Below are positions 24,466 to 53,779 of a stretch of 64,000 nucleotides of DNA, piece by piece; within the stretch, counting starts at the first letter, position 1; every line of letters starts with the position of its first letter. Origin of the DNA: Phytoseiulus persimilis (taxonomy: Eukaryota; Arthropoda; Arachnida; Mesostigmata; Phytoseiidae). A program made the translations under genes and the position numbers. The stretch covers positions 15,748,001 to 15,812,000 of the forward strand of contig CM075103.1 of NCBI GenBank assembly GCA_037576195.1, written 5' to 3'. The notes under the pieces are model-generated. The model was not told where the DNA came from, searched no databases, and saw nothing but the letters and a program-made list of their open reading frames with translations.

Positions 24466-26492
24466 GCTCTAGAGGACAAACCGAGCCGTTGCGTGGATTC
24501 GGTTTGAGGAAGCACAAATGCTCTACTTAGGTCAAACGGGCGAAGACAATGACAGCGCTGCCTTAAAAGTGGCGCCATTTTCGGAAATGTTTCTTTCTCC
24601 TTCTGTTGCCGCTGAGGGCGCTGCCAGCGGAGAAGATTTTTGCGCGACTCGCACCCACTGAGCAGTGTTCTTGCCGCCGCCGGCGCCGCCATGGGCACGC
24701 TCCGTGATCAGAGTGGCGTTGCGGAGTATTTCCTCTGAAGGCGGTTGAAAAGCGCCGGCAGTTGAAGATCACGGAGCTACTCACATTTCAAACTAACCCC
24801 TTTGTCTCCTCTCCAATCAGTTGTTCTCCAGGGTCAGAGTCTTGCAGAATTCAAGATGCCTCAGAAAAATATTCAAAGCAGACAAGTTGTTCAGCCAGGC
24901 CGCTAGCACGACTCTTAATCATTCTCAAAAATGTTATGTTGGCAAAAGCCTCCGTTTCCAAACGAGCCTGAACCATGATTTCTGTTTGGTTGTTCTTATT
25001 TCGCATCCAAGCCCAACCGTCAGAGAGATTCGACGGCGTAACATATGGTGTAGTTTCTGATTCCCGTTTTAGATGAGAGTTCCCTACACATCAGCCTTCA
25101 GGATCGGCGTAGGGAGCATAGACTTTACCAGTCATCACCAAGCGTCTGACTGAGACATGGATTCGAGCTTTCCATGGTTTTCTCGGGGCTCGAGGCCTTC
25201 GAACGAAGCTGTACAAGAGCTTTGAATCGCCTGACCGGCTCTGCGATAGGCGCGAGAATCCGTTGGAACGGTCTGATAGAAATTCGGAAACGTTGATGAA
25301 ACTTTGGGGGAAAAACCTTCGACAAGGCCACAAATGGCCACTATCCGATGAGCACCACGTAAGTCGACGAACAAAGTCGTGCGTGAACAAGGCTAACCGA
25401 GTACCATCAGAATGCGTGAAAAGCTGATCAGAAACATGAGCTCTCGGAGAAAATTGTACATTCGGCATCCCTCATGGAACTCGAAACGTAACAACGAACC
25501 CTGAGAGGGAATGTTCCTATTGTGGTTTCGTTTTGATTTTCCAGACGCTTCTTTCCGCGCGCTCTGAACGCATCAGCAGGAATACTCGTCTCTTCGCCCA
25601 CTCGCTTTTCGATGAAGATGTCGATGCATGCTCGTCAGATACGCCAATCGTGGTCTCCTACCCGTGGTCGAGTTTCTAGGATCCCGTTTCTGACCGGGCT
25701 TCGAAGAACTGACTACAATGAAAGATGAGATTCTTTGTTGCTCTTTTCTTCCATTTAAACTCACGTCGTTTTTATTTTTACTTCAGTTTTTCCGAAGTAT
25801 CATTGAATTTGCTTGCTCGGGAATAAATTTATTTACGCTCAATTTCATCGTCGATACTCAGCAGATGTCACTGAAACGGTTCGTCCTATAACATATCGGT
25901 GTGAAGTCAGCTCTTGCTCACTTATTTGGTAATTATCTCACAACGGTGAAATAAGAAACTGTTTTCCCTAGCCTCCACTAGTTTGCGGATCCAGGTCGGA
26001 TACTCGAGATGCCCGATCGGGAATTTCTCGCCACGTTTTTTCACGAGTCCAGCGGCCTTGATTTGGTATTTTGGAATTTTTGTCGAACGCTCCGAACACT
26101 TCGAACTAGCGACCATTCCGAGCGTGAAATGACTCTATCGGATCGAACAATTTTCTCATGACCCCTTGCTCTCTTCTCCTCTCCAGTGACGAATGACTTC
26201 TTTGCTTTGAAATACGATACTTTTCAATGTAGTTGTTGAGAACTGTGTTCTCGAAAGCGTTTCTAATGATTCCTAGGACATTGGTTGTTGAAGTTGCATT
26301 AATGGAGTGGGTTATTACTTCTCATCATAGTTCCAGAGGTTATCAGCTCCATCACCTCAAAGTTTACGTACGCTTTCCGCCGCCTCCTTTCCATCAATGT
26401 CGAAGTACCTATTTAACTTATAGTACACAGGACATGGGCGCTCCCGGCCCTACGGTTGTCGTCGGTCAATACATTTACAAATAAACTAGTTT

Positions 26493-26514
26493 TCTCTCTC
26501 TCTCTCTCTCTCTC
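26493..26514. repeat. (TC)n microsatellite
   Basis: Eleven uninterrupted TC dinucleotides lie about 1.2 kb past the GATA stop codon, in the likely 3'UTR or flank. Confidence 0.95.
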
Positions 26515-26739
26515 TTTTGTTTCCAGTAGCTCCCAGTAGCGGTTGCGCTCCCGTCCGCGTCTGATGAGTCTCCTGGATCTCGTCTATAGGTTAACCGTTG
26601 CACTTGAAGATGATGACAATGTCGGCATTTCACCTCCGTAGTGGAGTTGTGGTGGGTCATGTTGACGATGGTTGGATTGTAGGGCGAACCTCAACCAAAT
26701 TATCTATGAGTTGGAATTTACAACATTTACAAACAACGT

Positions 26740-27424
26740 TTGGGTGCCTCCCTAGCGCTCTTCTCTGTAGCTGTACTTCTTCTCTGTGATCTTCCTCTTC
26801 TTTTTTACACCTGCCGTTCATGTCCGTCCTCGACTCCGGCAGCCGTCACACAAACAGCAGCACCAACGATGAGCTCGCCCGAGCCGGCCGTGAACAGAGC
26901 GTTGAGTAGTAAAGGTCGTTCGAGGCGACGCAAGAAGAGGCCATTGACTGCGAAACCTCAACGGACGCGCGCAGAGGACTCGACGCAATGCCTGCAACGC
27001 GGGGTTCCCTGGCTCGTCTTCTGTCGGGGGGTTTCGGTACCAACGCTCGTTCGCTCGGGCTCCAGAGCTGAGTCGCAGCCCTCTGCGCGATCTTCCTCGG
27101 CGTTGAGGGCCGCTCGGCAGAGCGGGGAGGCAGACGGGCTGCTCCACCCCGGAAGGCGCTCGAGCCGTCCGTGCACCGCAAACGGCACTATTGCACGCGG
27201 AGCTTCTCTCCATCGATTGCTCCCACGGTCCTCGTCACAACGATCCGTGTCAAGGGAGGCAAGTCGCCAGGGAATGCCGGTTCCGGGAGTACGAGGATGG
27301 ATTCGATGGAATGGTCTCCTCGGACGACCGTTCGATCAACGATTCCGGAACTGGTGGTGCTGATCTGCCGGTGACTGCGGTGTTGAACTTGTTGCGTCTC
27401 CCTACGCGGCCAAGCGATCTCTAA
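26740..27424 (+). other. GC-rich block with overlapping unexplained frames opposite the GATA 3' flank
   Basis: One plus-strand frame runs 207 codons (26740-27363) and a second covers 27191-27424, ending in an acidic DGFDGMVSSDDRSIND stretch. The minus strand is also open for 131 codons (27213-26818). I recognise no protein in any of them. The block could be a diverged pseudogene, part of the GATA 3'UTR, or simply GC-rich sequence. Confidence 0.15.
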
Positions 27425-27676
27425 TTGTTCTCAGAAGCAATCCCTTAGGCGTTCATCGTGTTCGGGGTGCGGGTCGGTCACACACGAAATAACGCGACGA
27501 ATCCTCGCCGAATGACGCTCGTCAACCAAGCACGATGAAATACATTCTGTACATATGAGGGGAGGGGGTGTCGGACGCCTTCGCGAGATCAGTTTCCAAT
27601 GCGGGGCTCTTCCGACGTCATCTCACTATTCTCACCGATTTGCAGCAGCTTCTGTGGCCTTCCGCCGCTGTGGAGT

Positions 27677-44876
<17,200 letters not shown>

Positions 44877-44930
44877 TCCGTTCGAGGAGCTCGACACTCC
44901 CTCACGAAGCGCGCTCACCTCTTACGACTC
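44877..44930 (-). other. 5' untranslated part of the first coding exon, with upstream splice acceptor
   Basis: Upstream of the start codon the minus strand reads CTTTCCTTCCAG and then GAGTCG. This is a strong acceptor whose AG is at 44932-44931. It is followed at once by an in-frame TAA at 44924-44922. The exon therefore begins at about 44930, carries about 54 nt of leader, and must be joined to at least one non-coding exon further upstream (higher coordinates). A GTGAGC at 44918-44913 also looks like a donor. It could define a tiny alternative leader exon, but there is no other support for that. Confidence 0.6.
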
Positions 44931-46177
44931 CTGGAAGGAAAGGACTCGGACTTTAGTGGGCTACGTTTCCCGCCGTGGTCGTCGGGAGGACGCTCCGGGG
45001 CGGCTCAATGAAAGCGTCCGGAGTATTCAGAATGTTCGAATGTAGATATCACTGTCCCGTGATCACTGTTGGCAATAAAAGCAGTCATCAGGTGATCAGC
45101 TGACGATCAGGGTAACGACCGCTTGTAACGTGTAACCTATAACTGCCTCACGATCGCTTTAGGCCAGAACCACAAGACGAGCTTGGGGAACATTGGAAGG
45201 GGCACCGAGAAGTGAGGTCTTCTGCCTCTCCGCAGATCCTCGCTCCTCATCGCGTTCGTCAAGCGCGCGAGCATGCGGCACGGATCGCGAAATGGAGAAG
45301 ACGGAACCGAGGTGTTGAGAGGATATTTTATCGGCGTTACCGGACAACCCGGCAGATTATTCCTCCGTACGGTCGCGCTTATCTGTTCTCGTCGACAGTT
45401 GGTAGAGCCGCCATCGAGCGCGCCACGGTGGCATATGTGTTCTACGTCGAACTGAGCTTAGGGCACTGCTGCTGCTGTAAATTCGTCAGATTTACGATTC
45501 CAACGAAGTCGTCGAAAGACGTCACCGGCGATGCCTTGGCTCAGCGACGAACGTCTGATGCGCACGAACGGACAGTCAGAAGATCGCGCGGGGCAAACCG
45601 CGGACAGAAATGAACAGATGAGGTACGAGAACAAATAGATAAACTGACACTCACAGAATCATCTAAAACCTACATCGTTATCGAGCGACGTGGTGCGCCC
45701 TCTCCGACCGCTGCGACAGTGGAACCGTGGAGCTCGCGGACTACGTGCACTTTTGAGAGCGACCGGGCACGTTCGCATGCATGCACGCTCGCTCACTCGC
45801 GTGCAAAGGCCCTCAAAACCGTGGGCGAGGGGGCCGCCGACGTTCATGAAGACGACGTTGAGGAGGAGGGGAGGGCGATCGTGGGCATTGCGCAACTGAG
45901 CTGGGTCACGCGTAGTTCGTGCACGGCACGCGGCTCGGCACGCTCGCCGGAACGCTTCGACAAGACACGCTTCTGATGATGCTGACGAACAACCGCTAAC
46001 GTGATCAGATGAACGCCAGACGGAATCTTTGTCTCGTCGGCCGGCGAGGGAGTGCCGGTGTGAGCGCAAGAGAATCTGTCATTCAGACGATATCCTCCTC
46101 TGAATCAACCCTGAAGGGGACAGCGACCCAACTTGGCACGGCTCGAAGTGAGAAGCGCAGGCTGCCGAGCGAGCGGT

Positions 46178-46202
46178 CAGGCAGGCAGGCAGGCAGGCAG
46201 GA
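46178..46202. repeat. (CAGG)n tetranucleotide microsatellite
   Basis: Six consecutive CAGG units, about 1.2 kb upstream of the first coding exon. It belongs to the same class as the scattered CAGG/GGCT runs near the gene. Confidence 0.92.
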
Positions 46203-47267
46203 TGACTCTTTCACTCTGAGGTGCAGCGACTTGTGGCGATTCCTTGGTCAGCTGTGTCATTAGTCTCTCGAGTTGAGCATCGTATAATTGGATGACAGCA
46301 TTTCACGCGAAGAGGACGCACGGCAACTTCCAAAGGCCGTCGTTTTCGACGTAGAGCTGGGCGGGGTCCGCGTTCAAACTTTTGAAACTCTCACGACCGC
46401 TGCCGCCGGCCGTCGTCGTCGAGAATGCAGAAGCCAAACAGCAACGGCGTATAATCAGAAAACGGTGGCGATGCGCAGCGCGCACGAAGCGAACTCGTTG
46501 GCGTCGACGACGACGACAATTGCGAATTATATTTTATATTCCGCGTCGCGAGTTCCCACTTCGGTCCATTCAGTCGCTTGTTGTTCATTAAGCGCTCCGC
46601 CGTTTTGAGTTGTTGTTTGTTCTACGTTGATCTTTCACTCATTTCAGAATCTTGCTTTTCTATCCGCAAATCTCAGAATCGTCGGCATCATCATCGTCGT
46701 CGTTGGCGCTTTTCGGTCGCGGGACCGGCGGGTGACCAGCTTGTCTTAATGGGAGATCTCGGACGAAAATGAGCGGAGTGTGTTTAGGCGGCTTGTTTTA
46801 TTTATTTTTTCCATTTTCAATTGCATTCACACTCACTTGCTCCGAAATTATTACGACCTACGGAGCAGCCGCGACTGTTTGAGAAATTGCTCACTTCCAA
46901 AACCGCAGAACGATTTCACGCAGTTGATACCGGCTGGCACGGACAGCCGGCGCTGGACTCGATTTGAAAGATACGATCTCGGCGTGCGACATCGTTATTA
47001 CAACTCGCTTTTTCCGCTTGTTCTTCTTGCATTACGATGATTATTCACACGTTTTCGGCCGGCGCTCCCCAGAGCGCAATCGGTTCGGAGTTCGATATCA
47101 AACTCGGAGACTCGGCTTCTGATCTCAGCTCAGGGATGATCCGAGGAGTTCAACAGCCGTCCGAAGCATCCCCGGGGAAGGGGAGGATGCTCTCGCAGGA
47201 CTGGGGTCGATCAGTTTTGCGGAGGGACAGCGCCGCCGGGGAGGCACTGGGAACAACGAGAAGCAAA

Positions 47268-47330
47268 GCAGGAATCGAACACGTTTTCAAGCTTCGTGTC
47301 CGGGAGCTCTTTTCCCGCAAACTGACCGCA
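47268..47330 (-). repeat. tRNA-like SINE head
   Basis: The minus strand has GCGGTCAGTTTGCGGG (A-box-like, 47329-47314) and GTGTTCGATTCC (B-box-like, 47282-47271). The 3' side reads ATTCCTGCTT, the same as the copy near 9.52 kb. Stems do not pair fully. Confidence 0.4.
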
Positions 47331-48387
47331 CGAAACGTGGTTGGCCTTAGTCGGCGGCCTGACCCGGCGCTAATCCGAGAGGGGGTGTCAGCGGTGCAGG
47401 AATTCGCTTAGTTCCGTCCGAATCGTTGACTGTCATCAACAAATCAGCAAATATCGTTTAGCCTGTGTTCCGCCAGCGCGCACATGTTCCAGCAGATGTA
47501 TTGTATGCGGAGACTCAACCCAGATCCCATGACGCTGATCTATTGTAGGGGCTAATGGGTTAGCGCCCTTGTTTGTTCGTAAAGAGTGCTCTGTCTGAAG
47601 ACTGCTTTCCTCCACGCCCGCCTGTTTGTCTACTCCCGCTCGTTTGCCTGCCTGCCTGCCTGCTCTAAGCCTGTCCGGGCGAGGAACGAGAGAAGCCCCG
47701 AGACGAGAGCATGCGGTTCTCGGATTTCAAAAGGCGACCGTGCCCGCGACCTTCCGACGCCAGCCCTTGCTGAGTGCTGACTCCCAGATGTATAGGAAAG
47801 CAGATCATTAGAGAGAGACTCGGATTGATAGATCGATGGACTCGGCTGGGATTGATTGATGGACGAACTATCGTACAGAGAGCGTCTCTGTGCTCGTCCG
47901 AGCTCTTTTGACGGTGGCCTCGTCGAGATGCGGCATCACTATCTATTTCGAACGGAATCGGAGACGTGTCTCCCACAAGGACGGTGGGGAATAATCTTTT
48001 CGACGAGTGATTCCGACGCCAGTCAAAGCGGCTTTCCGGTCGATCTAGGATTCGGCGGTGACTTGGAGAGTCGTCGTCGTCGCATCGGTCAGGAGAGGTT
48101 TCCGAATCTCGTCCAACCCTTCAACCTGTGCAGAGCTTGACGCTTTCGCCCAGAGCTGGGTAAGGCGCGGCGGGCCCTGAGGTCGCGCTCTGCTCTCGAA
48201 GAAGAGAACACTCTGCCTCAAACACGAGTCTGGCGGCCGCTCAATCAAGCTTTCCCCCTTTCATATCTAAATATATACACTGGAACACGTAGCTGGGCAT
48301 GTCGCCGCGGGATGATCAAGCAGTGCGAGCGTCAATCGTCAGTGACGAAGTCGAAGTTCCGCAGATGAAGGGAGAAACGACGAAACT

Positions 48388-48445
48388 TTGATTTGAACTC
48401 CGGACGTTGGGGGGCAAGCGTCAGGTCCCCACCCAAATCGCTCAA
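48388..48445 (-). repeat. tRNA-like SINE head
   Basis: The minus strand reads GAGCGATTTGGGTGGGGACC (A-box-like) and then, about 30 bases on, CGGAGTTCAAATC (B box). It shares the 11-mer GAGTTCAAATC with the copy near 24.41 kb. No cloverleaf closes, so it is not a working tRNA. Confidence 0.4.
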
Positions 48446-49154
48446 GAGCTTCTTCGACCCTCGGAATGGGAGAAGAATCTCCGCGAAACGATTTTCTCCC
48501 GCCATCAAAGTTTCGAAAGTCGACCAAAATGTGTCTCAGGCTCGTTGAGAGGATGAGCTTTGAAGGACACTCCTCAAACACCCTCACATCATTCCGCAAT
48601 GACTTTGCAAAATATTGCAAGGTCATGGGATCGCAACTATGTGGCCTGATCATGGAGCCAGACAGACGTTTGGTTCGCAGACCGATAGAATCCTTATCTA
48701 GGAACGATAAGAGATTAGATGCTCACCGCTATTCTTTCGCAGCGATTCTGCTGCTCGTTCGAAGCTGGTTCGACGGCGGGTTAACTTAGCAATCCTAGGA
48801 GTTCGAGCACATAACACACAATATCCATCAACTTCACACAAGTACTGACGTTGGAGTTTCCGAACGCAGATGACGAACAATAACAACTATCGACGACTAA
48901 CAATAAGCTACGGGTACTGAAAGTGTCAGCACCAGTAGTCGTCGAATGGGCGGCGGTCGCGGGTGGGCACACGGTGGTCACACAGCAGTCGACGTCGTTG
49001 TCACAGAAATCGAAAATTTGGTACTTTTGCTCCGAGTACTCTCACTGTTTCATGGGAAGCTGGCTGGCTGTCGCTGGCTCAAGAATCTAGCGTGCCTTAT
49101 CTGTGAGGCGCGCTCACAAAACTGCTACCATTGTGTTCAGCCAGGCTCATGCTG

Positions 49155-49224
49155 TAGGGCGGAGTTGGGCGGGCATTCCGTCAGAGAGGGACTTGGGAGG
49201 CGCATGCGCCAGGGGCGGAGCCTC
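49155..49224. promoter_or_regulatory. GC-box / NRF1-like promoter-like patch
   Basis: GGGCGGAG and GGGCGGG (49157-49173) are followed by the 12-bp palindrome GGCGCATGCGCC (49199-49210), which fits the NRF1/ewg binding consensus. GGGGCGGAGCC comes next (49212-49222). Such a set is typical of GC-rich promoters. It lies about 4.3 kb upstream of the first coding exon, where a non-coding first exon of the GATA gene is expected, but orientation and transcription start cannot be read from sequence. Confidence 0.3.
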
Positions 49225-52200
49225 GATGACAACCCAACCAACAAACACTACGATACACAGTGCAACTGCCGCCGGTGCTGCGACTCCGCTGCCATGGTAG
49301 CCGCTGTGGCAGCGCCGGCGGACTATGCTAGCGCCAACCATCGCGCTGGCCGCCAACAGCAGCGGCGCCGGCGGCACGAGAGAGCATCGGAAGCTCCTCA
49401 GCCGACGAGCGCTGCGGCCTGACAGCCAGTAACAGTAGCAATGGTACTGGAGGTGGCAAAAGGACTGCGCGCAACGGCGGAAATCACGGCCAGACCTCCC
49501 GGATCTCGGTCGAGCCGGGTTCGGGATTTGGGAGCTAGGAAGCGCCCGCGCTGACCCCGGGAGCGGGCACTTCGTCTATAGGAGATCGGATACCAGAATC
49601 GATATTTTCTGGAAATCCACGGAATCCCACACATGCGGACGATGCTCCGCACCAATGCTCCCGGGACAGGAAAATAGAGGGAAGCCCGACATTCCTCCGC
49701 TCGATGGCAATGACTTCTCCGATCGAATGCAACAGAATTATTTGCGGTCATTCTGCATTTTCGCCATCATTCCGCTTGGTCAATAAACAGGCGAGAACTC
49801 CCTGGCTTCGAATGAATTCAAACAAGAGAGGAACGGATTGGAATCGAGAAAGCTGTACTACTAGAACGATCATGTAACACTGCTCCCGGGCGTGAACATA
49901 TTTCAGAGAAGGAATCGGCGGGGAAAGGTGGAAGAACGGGGTTCACGCCCACAACGGCTCCCTGACGCGAACTCCCGAACACAAAAAACGCGAATATTGA
50001 GAAAGCAATCGATCCATGCTCGTGGAGAGTTTCAAGATGTTGAGGACGTTTTTCCGCGTATAATTCAGGCTGTCGGATCTCGAGCGTCATCCGCGCCGTC
50101 CGCGGTGTAAAAGCGGAGGAAGCGCTCTCAGCGTGAGTTTTGCAAGCTTGGAATTGGAACAGAGTTTGAAATGATCGCCATCACCATCATGATCATGAGA
50201 AGGCGTCGAAGGGCGCTCGTCGGGCACTCACTTTCGCCGAGAGCTCGGCGCATTCACGCTCCGTTACTCTGTATTGGTTTCTCATTAGCCTCCACGAGAG
50301 GATGGTGACAACGACGACGACGGCAGCAACTATGGAAAACCCGAGGCCAGCCGGCTAGTGGGAGGGTGGGTGTGCATGGAATCGAAGGATCAAGGGGTGG
50401 GAGGCTCGGGCCCGTTGCGCGGGAAACAAACGGCTCTCGAAGCAGCCCGGGGAAGCGACGCAAGAGCAGACTTGAGGGCCGTTTATCGATTTTCAATTCA
50501 TTCTCCTTGTTGATAGGCCCAATTCCACTGGACAAGTTCTCGAACGAGATTCCGACACTGTTCGCCTCCAGCAACTCGATTCGGTGCGCTCCGCTGGTTG
50601 GCCACGGTTTTCCGCCACGGTCTGACTCGACGAACTTCATCGACGTCTCAAATTTTGCGAAGAATATCTTCCGAAACAGGGCTCTAAGATTCGTCGTCCG
50701 AATACGGTGAACGCTCCCTGAGCCCAAGAGATCATCTGACAAGTTCGATCGCGTTCATGATGACAGCATAGCCACAGCGATACAATATCAAGGAGGCGTG
50801 CCACTATCTTTGCGAATGTGGTCGGATATCCCGAATCGACGAGCAGCCTCGGTGTCTTCAAGTATGGTAGCTGAAATGTATCAAGTTGGCTATGCCTGTT
50901 CGCGTAACTCATATCGGTTACCGTGGAACGCCAACAGCGAGCAACTCATCATAAGATGCCGCGGAACCCGCCTTCCGCCTCACCTCGAAAGTTCCATCTT
51001 TTAATCGACTGCTATCGAAACACTTCCAAGATGCGCAACTTGGGAATGGGAACGCGAGAGGAAGAGGATGTCGATGGGACTCTTGAGAGAAAATGAAGTC
51101 GCGACCAATGTCGTAGATGTGGCGCCCCCTCGCGGGTCTTCACCGAACCTCCTGAAGTGCTTGTTAGCGGGTGACGAGGCTCCACTGATTTCGCGTCCGG
51201 ACTCAAGAACCCTCGAGTTTCATTGTTCGCTGCAAGATTCCGCTCCCTGAATCATTCCGACTATTTGGCCTCGGAAACTGAATGATTCCGCACCTCCGCT
51301 CGGAACACACTACTTGTTCTTGGGATTCTCGAGTGGTGGTAGGGAGAGAAAGCGAGATATTCCTCCGACCACCTTGCAGTGAGTACGGAGAGCGCTGAAA
51401 TCTCTACCACTGCTCTGGTCACATAGTTTTGCTGATAACGCGAACAAAGGGCACTCATGGGGTGGGCCGAGCCGAGGTTTTCATGGGAACCACCGGGCGA
51501 AGGCACTCACGGAGCTTCAAATGAACTCCTGAGCTCAGTCACGGAAAAGAGCCACTGATGCTTTCCTGGTATCACCACATCAATCTAAATATACGGACAA
51601 CAGTACAGTGAACGACCGTCGTGGTTCGAACGATCGGAAATCTCTATTTTTGATCTGATTGTGTTATTGGCCCGGCCGATGCCACAACGCCTAATGTTTT
51701 TCCGATTTATTGATCGTTATGATCATCGTCCGACTCCATGCTTCTGCCCTTGATTGTCTCATGTGGCCGCACTGGATTTTTCTGCCGTGCTCTGCTAAGA
51801 GACGGAACGGGACGTTTTCGATGTATAGATTGGCTGAATCGGCCATCCAGCGATTTCGTCGCAGCCGCCTTTGTCTGGTCTCGGGAAACGCGGTCCACGA
51901 GTCAGGAAGGCGATTTCGAGTCGGGATTGTGTGCCGAGCTGCCTTCAGGAGCGCTTCGTCATGATGGAGGCTCAACCGTGTTCGAAATCAAGCTCAACAC
52001 GAAGGGATCTCTTCGCAAAGTAGCCACTCGCTCTAGTGGAGGTCGGAGGATATTGGGGAATAGTCGTCGTGAGAGCGACGCTTTTGCTATTTGCTAATTT
52101 CGGTTCGAAAACGACAGTGGGCGCATGACAAGAACCAGCAGCCGCTCCACATCTCGCCACCTCAACAGAGTCGACGACATAGTTTTGCGCGAGTCAATGA

Positions 52201-53012
52201 ATTTCCGCCGAGAGAAACTGTGAAAGCCAGGTTTGAAAGATGTCGACGCGGGAGTCGAGATCGGTGCTGTAAGCTCGATCTGGTGTGGGGTGCCCTCGTG
52301 GGAGGTTTTGAGCGCGGAAAACGAATGCCTACTCCGGATTCTCCCCGCGATTCCGGACTTTCTGATTATATCGTTGGAGATCGAATACTCACACTCCTGG
52401 GAGTCGGAGGGACACTGAAAAGTCGTCGGAAAGTGTTTATGTTCTAACAAGTAGGCGCTGGGCACTCGTAGCAAGCGCGGCGTCTAGCTGAAAAGTAGAC
52501 CCAGCAAGCACAGCGTAAACGCGATGACAACGGCTTGGCAGCGATGTGCCCGTGCGCCGATCCACCATCAATGAAAACGGTAAACGCAGAAGTCAGAAGA
52601 AATTCCGAACGGGCGAAACGCGGACGAGGCTCTCGCTTTGGACGGATTCCAATTTTTTTGTTTTCATGTTTCCATTCCGAAACAAGCGAGACGCACAGTG
52701 GGCGCGAGTAAATCAATCAATCAGGCCACCGTTATTCGATTCACTTGACAACCCGACAGGCTCTCTGTTGATTCGCAGTCAGCTTCTCCATTGCTTCGCT
52801 CGTGCCTGCTAATATACTCTTCGCAATGATTGGAATATTCAGACTAAGGCAACTTGAAAACAAGTTTCGTTTCCGATGGCGCCTATGAGCCACATGCTCT
52901 ATTCGTGACCAATCTCGCCAACTCCCGCTGCTGTGCTCGGCGACAGATAACGAGGATCGACGAGGTCGACGACGTCGAGACGGACCATAGTTGGCAGTCG
53001 AAGGTTGGACGG

Positions 53013-53046
53013 GATAGCAGTTATCGCCTTGCGATAGCAGTTATCG
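53013..53046. promoter_or_regulatory. Direct repeat of inverted GATA/TATC sites (candidate GATA-factor element)
   Basis: GATAGCAGTTATCG occurs twice with a 20-bp period (53013-53026 and 53033-53046). Each unit holds one GATA on each strand, giving four sites in 34 bp. Another GATAAC lies at 52946-52951. Double and inverted GATA sites are the kind preferentially bound by two-finger GATA factors. It sits about 8.1 kb upstream of the first coding exon. Function is inferred only. Confidence 0.4.
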
Positions 53047-53704
53047 ACGGCGTCCGCATCTCGCGCGCATCAGAGTCTGAGCATGGAACCGACGAACTCC
53101 AGGAACGGGCGCAAACGCTCCCCGATTCCGATGCGTGTCATCTGCGTGGAACGAAACCACGGAGTGATCACTCCCAATGAACGAGATTCCTGTTCCGCTG
53201 GGGTGCGATCAGATCCCGAGAACACTGGCAAAAAGTTCTCCGGTGAATCCCGGAATGGATTCGTCGGCACCGGAAGGGCACGAAACACGAGAGCTCGGAA
53301 TCATAACATACGGGCAGGCCGACACAGATACGGGACTTTCGCTTCGCTCTTTCATCAAAGTTTCCCGGCGCGTCCACAGGTCGGCGCGGCGGCGGCGGAC
53401 CAAAAACTCTTCGACGACACGTTTTCGGTCTCGTTCTGGTACAAATCACAAAAGAAATGTCTCCGTTCCTCCGGTGTTGACGACTCCCAAGGAGGTCGAT
53501 GCTGGCGGCGATATAAGAACGGAAGAGTAATTCGCGAAACAATACAACGCAAAAGTGTTTAGCGGAACGGAATCGTGAGACGTCCGGGTCAGTGTCGTCG
53601 ACAGGGAACACAGATGCCGAAGAGAGATGCCCGAGAGAAAAGTATCTCATTTCCCGACGGCCAGGTTTGCTTGTGCTCGTCGCAGTGACATGGACGGGTT
53701 CCGT

Positions 53705-53779
53705 CTTATCGAAAGCGATTGATAAGAGCGCCAACGATTAAATTCAGCCACGCGACCGATAGGTGCAACGATTGATAAG
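53705..53779. promoter_or_regulatory. Cluster of WGATAR sites, candidate upstream enhancer
   Basis: CTTATC at 53705-53710, two copies of GATTGATAAG (53717-53726 and 53770-53779) and a GATA core at 53758-53761 fall within 75 bp. Three of the four are full WGATAR-type sites. The repeated ten-mer and the nearby array at 53.0 kb make chance less attractive. It could be a GATA autoregulatory element, but there is no direct evidence. Confidence 0.35.

Larger units (their letters stand above)
21069..25769. other. Gene-free 3' flank, part 3
   Basis: Contains one tRNA-like head near 24.43 kb, a short GATAGATAGATAG run at 23823-23836 and the unexplained frame at 21.8-22.1 kb. No exon with recognisable protein similarity was found on either strand. 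Confidence 0.6.
25770..27676 (-). other. Possible 3'UTR and immediate 3' flank of the GATA gene
   Basis: No AATAAA or ATTAAA on the minus strand is apparent in the first kilobase after the stop. The nearest convincing signals are two minus-strand AATAAA hexamers at 25833-25828 and 25776-25771, in an AT-rich patch. If used, they would give a 3'UTR of about 1.9 kb. The block also holds a TC microsatellite (26493-26514) and a GC-rich stretch at 26.85-27.42 kb with overlapping unexplained open frames. The transcript end is a guess. Confidence 0.3.

Noticed and set aside
53168-53734. 188-codon minus-strand frame and the 159-codon frame opposite it
   Set aside because: They overlap almost fully on opposite strands, and neither has a recognisable domain or a plausible start context.
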